NCBI RefSeq assembly: GCF_004216915.1
Contig: NZ_SGXD01000002.1
Location: 496,001 to 560,000, forward strand
Reading direction: 5' to 3'
Length of the DNA stretch: 64,000 bases
Origin: Motilibacter rhizosphaerae
GTDB taxonomy: Bacteria > Actinomycetota > Actinomycetes > Motilibacterales > Motilibacteraceae
In this document: one piece after another, positions 7,839 through 15,976 of the stretch
How the letters are laid out: each line of letters begins with the position of its first letter
How positions within the stretch are numbered: the stretch's first letter is position 1
Made by a program: the position numbers and the translations under genes
The notes under the pieces: generated by a model
Told to the model about the DNA's origin: nothing
Database searches by the model: none
The model's input: the letters and a program-made list of their open reading frames with translations, nothing else

Positions 7839-9941
7839 ATGCCCGACCGACGCCCGCCCTACCCCGACGCCCCGCGCCTCGACATCGTCGAGCGGCTGCC
7901 GGAGTCCGCCCCCGCGTACGACGTCGCGGACCCGTACCGCTGGCTGGAGGACGCAGCCGATGCGGCCGTCGAGGCCTGGTCGAGCGAGCAGGACGCGCTC
8001 GTCCGCGCCCACCTCGACGGGCTCCCCGGTCGGGACCGCGTACGCGCCCGGCTGCGCGAGCTGCTCGGCGCCGGCTCGGTCTCGGCTCCCGCGCTCCGCG
8101 GCGAGCGGCGGTTCTCCATGCGGCGCACGGCGGAGCAGGAGCTCTCGGTGCTGTGGGTGCGCGAGGCGGACGGCAGCGAGCGGGTGCTGCTCGACCCCAT
8201 CGCCCTCGACCCCTCCGGGCTGACGACGCTCGACTCGTGGCAGCCGAGCAAGGAGGGCCACCTGCTGGCCTACCAGCTCTCGGAGGGCGGCACGGAGGAG
8301 TCGGTGCTGCGCGTGCTGGACGTCGCGACCGGTGAGCTCGTCGACGGGCCGATCGACCGCGCCCGCTACTCCCCCGTCGCGTGGCTGCCGGGCGGCGAGG
8401 CGTTCTACTACGTGCGCCGGCTGGACCCCGCGCTCGTCCCGGCCGACGAGGCGCAGTACCACCGGCGGGTCTGGCTCCACCGGCTCGGCACCTCGCCCGA
8501 GGAGGACGTGCTCGTCTTCGGCGAGGGGCGGGAGAAGACGGAGTACTACGGCGCCTCGGTCTCCATGGACGGCCGCTGGCTCACCATCTCGGCCTCCGAG
8601 GGCACGGCGCCCCGCAACGACCTCTGGATCGCCGACCTCTCCTCCTCTCCGCTGGAGTCGCCCGCGCTGCGCGAGGTGCAGGTCGGCGTCGACGCCCAGA
8701 CCGGCCTGCACGTGGGGCGGGACGGCCGGGTCTACGTCTTCACCGACCGCGACGCCCCGCGCGGACGGGTCTGCGTGACCTCACCCGACGACCTCGCGTA
8801 CGCGTCCTGGCGCGACCTCGTCCCCGAGGATCCCGAGGCCGTCCTCGACGGCTACGCGCTGCTCGACGGCCCGGAGCTCGGCGACGCCCCGCTGCTGCTC
8901 TGCTCCTGGACGCGGCACACGGTCTCCGAGGTCTCCGTCCACGACCTCGCCACCGGCGAGCGCCGCGGGTCGGTGGACCTGCCTGGCGTGGGCTCGATCG
9001 GTGGCCTCTCAGCGCATCCCGAGGGCGGGCACGAGGTGTGGTTCGGCTACACCGACCACGTGACGCCGTCGTCGGTCTACCACTACGACGCCCGCACCGG
9101 CGAGGTGTCGCTCTACGCGACCCCTCCAGGCAGCGTCGAGGTGCCCGAGGTCTCCGTGCAGCTCGAGGAGTTCTCGTCCAAGGACGGGACGACCGTGCGC
9201 ATGTTCGTGCTCTCACCGACCGCCGCTCCCGACCAGCCGCGACCCACGATCCTCTACGGCTACGGCGGTTTCGGCATCCCCATGGGCCCGGGCTACTCCT
9301 CCGGGATCCTGCAGTGGGTCGAGGCCGGCGGGGTCTACGCCGTCGCCTGCCTGCGCGGGGGCGGCGAGGAGGGCGAGGAGTGGCACCGCGCAGGGATGCT
9401 GGGGCGCAAGCAGAACGTCTACGACGACTTCTACGCCGCGGCGGAGACGCTCGTCGCCGAGGGGTGGACGACGCCGCAGCAGCTCGGCATCAGCGGTGGC
9501 TCCAACGGCGGCCTGCTCGTCGGGGTCGCACTGACCCAGCGGCCCGAGCTGTTCGCCGCGGCCGTCTGCAGCGCGCCGCTGCTCGACATGGTGCGCTACG
9601 AGCAGTTCGGCCTCGGCGCGACGTGGGCGGTGGAGTACGGCTCGGCCGCCGACCCCGAGCAGCTCGGCTGGCTGCTGTCGTACTCGCCCTACCACCACGT
9701 CGTCGCCGGCACGGACTACCCGGCCACGCTGTTCACCGTCTTCGACGGCGACACGCGCGTGGACCCCCTGCACGCCCGCAAGCTCGCGGCCGCGCTGCAG
9801 CACGCGACCTCCGGCGACCGCCCGGTGCTCGTCCGGCGCGAGAAGGACGTCGGCCACGGCTCGCGCTCGCTGTCGCGCACGATCGAGCTCAGCGTGGACA
9901 CGACGGTCTTTCTCGCCGCGCACACCGGGCTGCCGCTGTAG
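7839..9941 (+). CDS. Prolyl oligopeptidase family serine peptidase (S9A)
   Basis: 700 residues, the normal length for S9A. The N-terminal DPYRWLEDAAD motif opens the family, a seven-bladed propeller follows (about residues 70-420), then the alpha/beta hydrolase domain. Catalytic residues visible: Ser near 555 in GISGGSNGGLLVG, Asp in FDGDTRVDPLH near 640, His in KDVGHGSRS near 672; the oxyanion segment LYGYGGFGIPM is present. It cleaves short peptides after proline. No signal peptide, so probably cytosolic. Start ATG 7839 is set by the -10 box 7 nt upstream. It ends 8 bp from the convergent phospholipase gene. Confidence 0.93.
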   Translation: MPDRRPPYPDAPRLDIVERLPESAPAYDVADPYRWLEDAADAAVEAWSSEQDALVRAHLDGLPGRDRVRARLRELLGAGSVSAPALRGERRFSMRRTAEQELSVLWVREADGSERVLLDPIALDPSGLTTLDSWQPSKEGHLLAYQLSEGGTEESVLRVLDVATGELVDGPIDRARYSPVAWLPGGEAFYYVRRLDPALVPADEAQYHRRVWLHRLGTSPEEDVLVFGEGREKTEYYGASVSMDGRWLTISASEGTAPRNDLWIADLSSSPLESPALREVQVGVDAQTGLHVGRDGRVYVFTDRDAPRGRVCVTSPDDLAYASWRDLVPEDPEAVLDGYALLDGPELGDAPLLLCSWTRHTVSEVSVHDLATGERRGSVDLPGVGSIGGLSAHPEGGHEVWFGYTDHVTPSSVYHYDARTGEVSLYATPPGSVEVPEVSVQLEEFSSKDGTTVRMFVLSPTAAPDQPRPTILYGYGGFGIPMGPGYSSGILQWVEAGGVYAVACLRGGGEEGEEWHRAGMLGRKQNVYDDFYAAAETLVAEGWTTPQQLGISGGSNGGLLVGVALTQRPELFAAAVCSAPLLDMVRYEQFGLGATWAVEYGSAADPEQLGWLLSYSPYHHVVAGTDYPATLFTVFDGDTRVDPLHARKLAAALQHATSGDRPVLVRREKDVGHGSRSLSRTIELSVDTTVFLAAHTGLPL

Positions 9942-9948
9942 GCGCTGC

Positions 9949-12027
9949 TCAGACGAGGCCGCCCATCAGCGGGTCGGAGATGCTCTGCCGCCCGCTCTCC
10001 ACGTGGCCGGCGTAGCCCACGACCAGGCCGGGGTCCTGCTGGACCGTGAGGGTGACGTCGTACCAGCCGCCGCTGCTGCCGAGCGACCAGGTCTCCGAGC
10101 GGGAGGCGCCGGGGCGTACGGACACCCGCGTGGTCTCACCGGTGTAGCGCTCGCGCAGCGTGACGTCGATCCGCTCGGACCCGGGGTTGCTCACGTCGAG
10201 GCGCACCTTGTGCTTGTGGTAGGTCGTGGTGGCCGCCACCGCGAGCCGGCCGGGCGTGGTCCCGCCGCGCCAGGAGCGGAAGAACCCGTTGGGGCCGTGG
10301 AGCTCCAGGTCGTAGTCGCCGGTCGGCAGCGCGACGACGTCGGTCACGTCGTGGCCAGCGCCGACGGTGTAGCTCCGGGGCTGCGACGCCGGGTCCGCCG
10401 AGCGCAGCTGCAGCACCACCGCGGCGTCGCCGGTGTTCGCGATCGTGAGGTGCAGGGCGCCGGCGCGGACCACGCCGTCTGCGTGGACCTCGTAGGGCAG
10501 TGCCCGCGCCGGGCGCACACCGCGCTCCTGCGGCGGCACCTGCTGGTCGGCGGGCTTCGTCAGCTCCTCGTCCGGCTGGCGCGTGAGGTCCTGCGGCTTC
10601 AGCGAGTCCGTCTCCGGCAGGGCGAGCGCCGTCGTCGTGCCGGGGGACTCGAAGTCGAAGGCCGAGGTGAGGTCACCGACGACCGCGCGGCGCCAGGGGG
10701 TGATGTTGCTCTCGACGAGGTCGGGGTTGCCGGCGCCGAACCGCTTCTCGAGGAAGCGGATGAGCGAGGTGTGGTCGAACAGCTCGGAGTCGACGTAGCC
10801 GCCGCGCGTCCACGGCGACACGACGATCATCGGCACCCGCATCCCCAGGCCGTACGGGCCGGCGGGGTGCGCGTCGCTGCCGGGGTAGACCTCGTTGGTC
10901 GTCGGGACGGTGGAGATGCCGTCCGCGGCGGAGGTCGGCGGCGTCGGCGGCACGAGGTGGTCGAAGAACCCGCCCTCCTCGTCGTAGGTGATGAACAGCG
11001 CCATCCGGCTCCACACCTCGGGGTGCTCGGCGAGGATCTGCAGGACCTGCGCGACGTACCACGTGCCGAAGTCGGGCTCCCAGTTCGGGTGCTCGGAGTA
11101 CGCCTCGGGCGCGACGATCCACGAGACCTGCGGCAGCTGCCCGGACGCGACATCGGCGCGGAACTGGTCCAGCAGCCGCTCCGGGTCGCGGTCCTCGGCC
11201 TTCACGTCCGTGCCCGTCTTGGCGCGGTCCGCGAGCGGGTTCCCGGGCTGGGCGTCCTGGTACTGGTGGAAGTAGAGCAGCGAGTTGTCGCCGTAGTTGC
11301 CGATGAAGGGGTCGGAGGTCCAGCCCCAGGAGCCCGCGGCGTCGAGCCCCTCGCCGACGTCCTGGTAGACCTTCCAGCTGATCCCCGCGCGCTGCAGCCG
11401 CTCCGGGTAGGTCGACCAGTCGTAGCCGGCCTCGGCGTTGGTGATGACCGGTCCACCGCCCTTGCCGTCGTTCCCGACCCACCCGGTCCACATGTGGTAG
11501 CGGTTCGGGTCGGTCGGGCCGAGCAGCGAGCAGTGGTAGTTGTCGCACACGGTGAAGGCGTCGGCGAGGGCGTACTGCCAGGGCAGGTCGGCCCGCGTGT
11601 GGTAGGTCAGCGCCGAGGTGCCCTTGTTGGGCACGAACTGGTCGTGGCGGCCGCCGTTCCACGCCGCGTGCGTGTCGTTCCAGCCGTGCGGCGGGTCCGG
11701 CAGGAAGGTCTGGCCCAGGTCCTGGACGGGCGGGCGGAACGGGAGCAGCTCACCGTCGCCGTCCGGCTGGTGCCACACGGACTTGCCCGACGGCAGGCGC
11801 ACCGGGCGCGGATCCGCGAAGCCGCGTACGCCGCGCAGCGAGCCGAAGTAGTGGTCGAAGGACCGGTTCTCCTGCATGAGGACGATGACGTGGTCGACGT
11901 CCTCGATGCTGCCGTGACGCACGTCGGCCTCGATGGCCAGCGCCTTCTGCATGTCGAAGCCTGGCAGGACTGCCGCAGCAGCAGGCAGTCCGAGCATCTT
12001 GAGGAACGTGCGGCGGTCCGTGGACAT
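9949..12027 (-). CDS. Tat-exported phospholipase C (phosphoesterase family)
   Basis: 692 residues. The N terminus DRRTFLKMLGLPAAAAVLPG is a twin-arginine signal. The catalytic domain starts with VDHVIVLMQENRSFDHYFGS, the hallmark of phosphocholine-specific phospholipase C and related acid phosphatases, and contains WTGWVGNDGKGGGPVITN and TYDEEGGFFDHLVPP, metal-binding loops of this family. Two C-terminal immunoglobulin-like DUF756 domains follow (about residues 500-690), as in bacterial PLCs. It probably hydrolyses phosphatidylcholine or related phosphodiesters outside the membrane. A TAGCGT -10 candidate at 12075-12070 would give a leader of about 35 nt. Substrate among PLC subfamilies is inferred. 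Confidence 0.9.
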   Translation of the reverse strand: MSTDRRTFLKMLGLPAAAAVLPGFDMQKALAIEADVRHGSIEDVDHVIVLMQENRSFDHYFGSLRGVRGFADPRPVRLPSGKSVWHQPDGDGELLPFRPPVQDLGQTFLPDPPHGWNDTHAAWNGGRHDQFVPNKGTSALTYHTRADLPWQYALADAFTVCDNYHCSLLGPTDPNRYHMWTGWVGNDGKGGGPVITNAEAGYDWSTYPERLQRAGISWKVYQDVGEGLDAAGSWGWTSDPFIGNYGDNSLLYFHQYQDAQPGNPLADRAKTGTDVKAEDRDPERLLDQFRADVASGQLPQVSWIVAPEAYSEHPNWEPDFGTWYVAQVLQILAEHPEVWSRMALFITYDEEGGFFDHLVPPTPPTSAADGISTVPTTNEVYPGSDAHPAGPYGLGMRVPMIVVSPWTRGGYVDSELFDHTSLIRFLEKRFGAGNPDLVESNITPWRRAVVGDLTSAFDFESPGTTTALALPETDSLKPQDLTRQPDEELTKPADQQVPPQERGVRPARALPYEVHADGVVRAGALHLTIANTGDAAVVLQLRSADPASQPRSYTVGAGHDVTDVVALPTGDYDLELHGPNGFFRSWRGGTTPGRLAVAATTTYHKHKVRLDVSNPGSERIDVTLRERYTGETTRVSVRPGASRSETWSLGSSGGWYDVTLTVQQDPGLVVGYAGHVESGRQSISDPLMGGLV

Positions 12028-12127
12028 CCTGGTCTGCCTTCGTGTCAGCGCCGTCGGGGACGGAGCCGACGCTAGGGGCGCGAGGAGACGCGGGCCGGAA
12101 CGGCAGGTGAACGTCCGCGGGCAGGGC

Positions 12128-13366
12128 TCAGAGCGCTTCCTTGCGCCACAACGGCTGGGCCAGCCAGGCGACCAGTGCACCGACCGCCGTCGCCACGACG
12201 GCGTCCGCGAACGACGCGGGGACGCCGATGCGGTCGATGAGGACGCCCGCGAGCCCAGCACCCGCCGCAGCCCCCGTCGTCACGGCGGTCGTGTGCCAGC
12301 TCTGCCCCTCGTTGACCTGCTGCGGCGGGCAGAGCCGGTCGATGAGGTTGAGCTGCATGAGGATCGTCGGCGAGATGGAGAGCCCGGCGAGGAGCAGCAG
12401 CGGCAGCACGCCGAGCAGCGGTGGCGGGTCCAGCCGGAGGAGGAACGGCAGGGGCAGCAGCCCGAGGCTGAAGGTCGCGAGCGTCCAGGGCATCCGGCGC
12501 TGCTCCTGGCCGGGCACGTGCGAGGCTCGCGCGCCGTAGACGAGGCCGCCGATCGTGCTGCCCCCCGCGATCGCGGTGAACAGGATGCCCAGCTTCGTCT
12601 GGTCGTGGAGCACGCTGCGCGCGGTCGCCGCCAGCGAGGTGTCGATCGAGCCGAAGGCGACCGCGAGGCAGAAGCCCGCCAGCAGCAGCAGCGGCATCCC
12701 CGGGGAGAGCGCGGCGCTGCGCTGCCCCCGCGACGTCCCGTCGGCGTGGTCCTCGTGCGGCTCCACCGAGCGCGACGCCCGCGTCAGGGCGAACGCCGTG
12801 GTCCCTCCGGCGAGCGCGACCGCGGCCGCGGCGAGCGGGAACGCCGCGGGCGTGGTCACGACGAGCACGGAGAGCAGCAGCGGGCCGCCGATGAAGATGG
12901 TCTCGACGGCGACGGCGTCCAGCGCGTACCCGCCGCGGCGGAGGGGCCCGTCGGGGAACACCTGCCGCCACGCCTCGCGCATCGCGGGGCCGATGGGCGG
13001 GAACAGCACGCCGGCCCCGGTCGAGAGGGCTACGAGCACGCCGAGCGGCGCGTCGGCCGCGGCCAGCAGGGCGAGCGCGAGGAGCAGGGCGCCGCAGCCG
13101 AGCGAGGCCGGGACGAGGACCCGCAGGTGCCCGACGCGGTCGAGCGCGCGGCCGAGGACGGGGGCACCGACGGCGGTGCCGAGGCCGTACGTCGAGGTGA
13201 CGAGACCGGCATCGCCGTACGACCCGCGGACCTGCTGCACGAGGAGGACGGCGCTCAGCGGCACCAGCGCGTACGACAGCCGGGCCAGCAGCGAGAGCAC
13301 GAACGGCAGCAGCGCCTCCCGGTGGCGGAGGACCTCGACGTAGCCCTTCAGGCCGACCGCGGACAT
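12128..13366 (-). CDS. MFS transporter
   Basis: 412 residues with about 12 hydrophobic helices. LGRALDRVGHLRVLVPA lies in the loop after helix 2, the position of the conserved MFS loop, and a charged central loop (SRSVEPHEDHADGTSRGQ) splits the halves. It resembles drug-efflux-type MFS proteins of actinobacteria, but no substrate can be named. It begins 68 bp from the divergent SDR gene and ends about 100 bp before the phospholipase C start on the same strand. GAGCAT lies 6 nt before the ATG, so a leaderless start is possible. Confidence 0.82.
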   Translation of the reverse strand: MSAVGLKGYVEVLRHREALLPFVLSLLARLSYALVPLSAVLLVQQVRGSYGDAGLVTSTYGLGTAVGAPVLGRALDRVGHLRVLVPASLGCGALLLALALLAAADAPLGVLVALSTGAGVLFPPIGPAMREAWRQVFPDGPLRRGGYALDAVAVETIFIGGPLLLSVLVVTTPAAFPLAAAAVALAGGTTAFALTRASRSVEPHEDHADGTSRGQRSAALSPGMPLLLLAGFCLAVAFGSIDTSLAATARSVLHDQTKLGILFTAIAGGSTIGGLVYGARASHVPGQEQRRMPWTLATFSLGLLPLPFLLRLDPPPLLGVLPLLLLAGLSISPTILMQLNLIDRLCPPQQVNEGQSWHTTAVTTGAAAGAGLAGVLIDRIGVPASFADAVVATAVGALVAWLAQPLWRKEAL

Positions 13367-13421
13367 CCGTCCATGCTCACACAGCGGCGCGGCTCGACGT
13401 GCATCCGTTTCCCCGGGGGCG

Positions 13422-13427
13422 GATCAT
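13422..13427 (+). promoter_or_regulatory. Possible leaderless -10 box of the SDR-DUF2867 gene
   Basis: GATCAT is followed by 7 nt and ATG 13435. It departs from TANNNT at the first base, as do the boxes before the globin and GH13 genes. Confidence 0.35.
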
Positions 13428-13434
13428 GGGCGGC

Positions 13435-14988
13435 ATGACGGACGAGCAGGGCCCCGGCAGCCGGCTGTGCCTGGTGACGGGGGCGACCGGCTACATCGGC
13501 GGTCGGCTCGTGCCGGAGCTGCTCGCCGCCGGGCACCGCGTCCGCGTCCTCGTGCGCGACCCCGGCAAGATCGAGCGCTACCCGTGGGCCGAGCAGGTCG
13601 AGACCGCACGCGGCGACATGGCCGACGACCGGTCCCTGCGCGCGGCGCTCGCCGGGGTCGAGGTGGCGTACTACCTCGTGCACTCGCTCGGCACCGGCCG
13701 CAGCTTCGAGACCACGGACCGGTCCCACGCCCTGACCTTCGCCGCCGCCGCGCGCGCGGAGCACGTCGGGCGGATCGTCTACCTGGGCGGCCTGCTGCCC
13801 CGCGACGAGGACCTCTCGCCGCACCTGCGCTCCCGAGCCGAGGTCGGCTTCATCCTGCTGGCCTCCGGCGTGCCGACGGCGGTCCTGCAGGCCGCGGTCA
13901 TCCTCGGCTCGGGGTCTGCTTCGTTCGAGATGCTGCGCCACCTCACCGAGCGGCTGCCGGTGATGGTGACGCCGAAGTGGGTCAACACGCGGATCCAGCC
14001 CATCGCCGTGCGCGACGTGCTCCGCTACCTCGTCGGCGCCGCCCAGCTCCCGCCGGAGGTCAACCGGGCCTTCGACATCGGCGGCCCCGACGTGCTGACC
14101 TACGCCGAGATGATGCACCGCTTCGCGCTCGTCTCCGGGCTCCCCCGGCGGAGGCTGCTGAAGACGCCGGTGCTCTCGCCGTCGCTGTCGAGCCACTGGG
14201 TCGGCGTGGTCACGCCGGTGCCGAACTCCATCGCGCGCCCGCTCGTCGAGTCGCTGCGCAACACCGTGGTCTGCCGCGAGCACGACATCGCGCAGTACGT
14301 GCCGGACCCGCCCGAGGGCCTGCTCGGCTTCGACGACGCCGTCGGCCTCGCCCTGGCCCGGGTGCGCGAGATGAGCGTGCCGACGTACTGGTCCTCGGCC
14401 TCGATGCCCGGCGCGCCGAGCGACCCGCTGCCGACCGACCCGACGTGGGCCGGCGGCGACCTGTACGTCGACGAGCGCGAGCGGCTCGTCCGCGCCTCGC
14501 CCGAGGCACTGTGGCGGGTGCTCGAGGGCATCGGCGGCAAGCGCGGGTGGTACTCGTTCCCGTTCGCCTGGCGGGTGCGCGGGCTCATGGACCGGCTCGT
14601 CGGCGGGCCGGGCCTGCGGCGCGGGCGTACGGACCCCGACGACGTCCACGTGGGCGACGCGCTCGACTTCTGGCGGGTCGAGGCGGTCGAGGAGGGCGAG
14701 CTGCTGCGGCTGCGCGCCGAGATGCGGCTGCCCGGGCTGGCCTGGCTCGAGCTGCGGGTGCGCAAGGCCGGCAGCGGCGCGACGCTCTTCCACCAGCGGG
14801 CGGTCTTCCGCCCGCAGGGGCTCTCCGGCCGGCTCTACTGGTGGTCGGTCTGGCCCTTCCACGGCGTGATCTTCGGCGAGATGCAGCGCAACATCGCGAA
14901 GGCGGCCGAGCGGCTCGAGCGGGACCACGACGACCCCTCGTCGGTCGACGTGCGGGCCCTCGACGCGCTGGGCGACCCGCGCCGCTGA
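13435..14988 (+). CDS. SDR-type NAD(P)-binding protein fused to DUF2867
   Basis: 517 residues from ATG 13435 (ATG 13426 is an in-frame alternative). Residues 10-300 form an atypical short-chain dehydrogenase: LVTGATGYIGGRLVPELL is the Rossmann glycine motif and VAYYLVHSLGTG lies near the active site, without a standard YxxxK. From about residue 340 a DUF2867 domain of the START-like fold follows, ending with LYWWSVWPFHGVIFGEMQRN. This two-domain arrangement is well known in bacteria, usually annotated as SDR or nucleoside-diphosphate-sugar epimerase, with no established reaction. Converges with osmC across a hairpin. Confidence 0.85.
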   Translation: MTDEQGPGSRLCLVTGATGYIGGRLVPELLAAGHRVRVLVRDPGKIERYPWAEQVETARGDMADDRSLRAALAGVEVAYYLVHSLGTGRSFETTDRSHALTFAAAARAEHVGRIVYLGGLLPRDEDLSPHLRSRAEVGFILLASGVPTAVLQAAVILGSGSASFEMLRHLTERLPVMVTPKWVNTRIQPIAVRDVLRYLVGAAQLPPEVNRAFDIGGPDVLTYAEMMHRFALVSGLPRRRLLKTPVLSPSLSSHWVGVVTPVPNSIARPLVESLRNTVVCREHDIAQYVPDPPEGLLGFDDAVGLALARVREMSVPTYWSSASMPGAPSDPLPTDPTWAGGDLYVDERERLVRASPEALWRVLEGIGGKRGWYSFPFAWRVRGLMDRLVGGPGLRRGRTDPDDVHVGDALDFWRVEAVEEGELLRLRAEMRLPGLAWLELRVRKAGSGATLFHQRAVFRPQGLSGRLYWWSVWPFHGVIFGEMQRNIAKAAERLERDHDDPSSVDVRALDALGDPRR

Positions 14989-14992
14989 CGGT

Positions 14993-15051
14993 CCCCGACG
15001 TCGTGGGCCTGGTTCGGCGTCCTAGCGCGAACCAGGCACACGACGTTGGGG
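14993..15051. terminator. Long inverted repeat between convergent SDR and osmC genes
   Basis: The arms CCCCGACGTCGTGGGCCTGG... (14993-15016) and ...CCAGGCACACGACGTTGGGG (15028-15051) pair over about 24 bp with a few mismatches and an 11-nt loop. The position suggests a bidirectional terminator. The same sequence family recurs at 58702-58757. Confidence 0.7.
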
Positions 15052-15052
15052 G

Positions 15053-15478
15053 TCAGGACAGGGCGGCGTCGAGCGTGATCGTCGTGCCGGCGAGGGCCTT
15101 GCTGACAGGACACCCCTCCTTGGCGGACTGGGCCGCCTCCTCGAACTGCTCGGCGGTGAGGCCGGGCACCGTCGCGCGGACGGTGAGGTGGATGCCGGTG
15201 ATCCCGGTGCCGGGCTGGAAGGTCACCTCGGCCTTGGTGTCCACGGTCTGCGGCGGGGTCCCGGCCTGGGCGAGCCCGTGCGAGAGCGCCATCGAGTAGC
15301 ACGTCGAGTGGGCCGCCGCGATGAGCTCCTCGGGGCTCGTCACGCCGTTCGGCTCTGCCGAGCGCGCAGGCCAGTTGACCGGGAACTCGCCGATGCCGGA
15401 GGAGTCGAGCGAGACCTCGCCCTGGCCCTCCATGAGCGAGCCCTCCCAGTGGGCGTTGGCGACGCGGGTGGTGGCCAT
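15053..15478 (-). CDS. OsmC family peroxiredoxin
   Basis: 141 residues from ATG 15478, with GGGAGG 7 nt upstream. OsmC features: N-terminal [20 protein letters not shown], then [15 protein letters not shown] [20 protein letters not shown] holding the first catalytic Cys, and [10 protein letters not shown] holding the second Cys. The enzyme reduces organic hydroperoxides using this Cys pair in the cytosol. It diverges from a truncated-globin gene, suggesting a small oxidative or nitrosative stress locus; that link is inference. Confidence 0.92.
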   Translation of the reverse strand: MATTRVANAHWEGSLMEGQGEVSLDSSGIGEFPVNWPARSAEPNGVTSPEELIAAAHSTCYSMALSHGLAQAGTPPQTVDTKAEVTFQPGTGITGIHLTVRATVPGLTAEQFEEAAQSAKEGCPVSKALAGTTITLDAALS

Positions 15479-15516
15479 GCGGGTTCCTCCCTGACGGTGA
15501 TCACTGCTTCTCCTGC

Positions 15517-15522
15517 GACCAT
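15517..15522 (+). promoter_or_regulatory. Possible leaderless -10 box of the globin gene
   Basis: GACCAT lies 7 nt before GTG 15530; no convincing Shine-Dalgarno sequence precedes the start. Confidence 0.3.
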
Positions 15523-15529
15523 AGGTGAC

Positions 15530-15946
15530 GTGAGCACGACCGGCGACAGCAGCCCGACGTTCTACGAGCGGGTGGGCGGCGGCGAGACCTTCCGCCGCCT
15601 CGTGGCCCGCTTCTACGCCGGGGTGGCCGACGACCCGGTGCTGCGCCCGCTCTACCCCGAGGAGGACCTCGGGCCGGCCGAGGTGCGGCTGCGGATGTTC
15701 CTCGAGCAGTACTGGGGCGGCCCGCGCACCTACTCCGACCAGCGCGGGCACCCGCGGCTGCGGATGCGCCACGGCGGCTGGTCCATCGGGGAGCGCGAGC
15801 GCGACGCCTGGCTGCGCCACATGCGCGACGCCGTCGACGAGCTCGACCTCGAGCCGGAGGCGGAGCGCGAGCTGTGGGCGTACCTGGTGATGGCGGCGCA
15901 GAGCATGGTCAACGCGGCTCCCGAGCGCGGGCTCCCGCTCGCCTGA
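15530..15946 (+). CDS. glbO: Truncated hemoglobin, group II (HbO-like)
   Basis: 138 residues. Group II features are clear: [20 protein letters not shown] (helices A-B), [11 protein letters not shown], the heme-pocket segment [20 protein letters not shown] with the proximal-side pattern, [19 protein letters not shown] with the proximal His and the conserved Trp, and a C-terminal helix. Such globins bind O2/NO and support NO detoxification or oxygen chemistry near the membrane in actinobacteria. Divergent from osmC with 51 bp between starts. The downstream GH13 gene is on the same strand but has its own likely promoter. Confidence 0.92.
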   Translation: MSTTGDSSPTFYERVGGGETFRRLVARFYAGVADDPVLRPLYPEEDLGPAEVRLRMFLEQYWGGPRTYSDQRGHPRLRMRHGGWSIGERERDAWLRHMRDAVDELDLEPEAERELWAYLVMAAQSMVNAAPERGLPLA

Positions 15947-15964
15947 GGGCGCAGCGGTGCGTGC

Positions 15965-15970
15965 GAGCAT
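15965..15970 (+). promoter_or_regulatory. Possible leaderless -10 box of the GH13 gene
   Basis: GAGCAT lies 6 nt before GTG 15977; no Shine-Dalgarno sequence is present. Confidence 0.35.
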
Positions 15971-15976
15971 GCGGGG

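Noticed and set aside
7659..8711. Upstream extension of the HNH reading frame
   Set aside because: It runs antisense through the prolyl oligopeptidase gene; the ATG at 7658 has a proper ribosome site.
10003..12075. 690-residue plus-strand open frame opposite phospholipase C
   Set aside because: Composition is that of antisense GC-rich sequence; the minus strand holds a full Tat-PLC.
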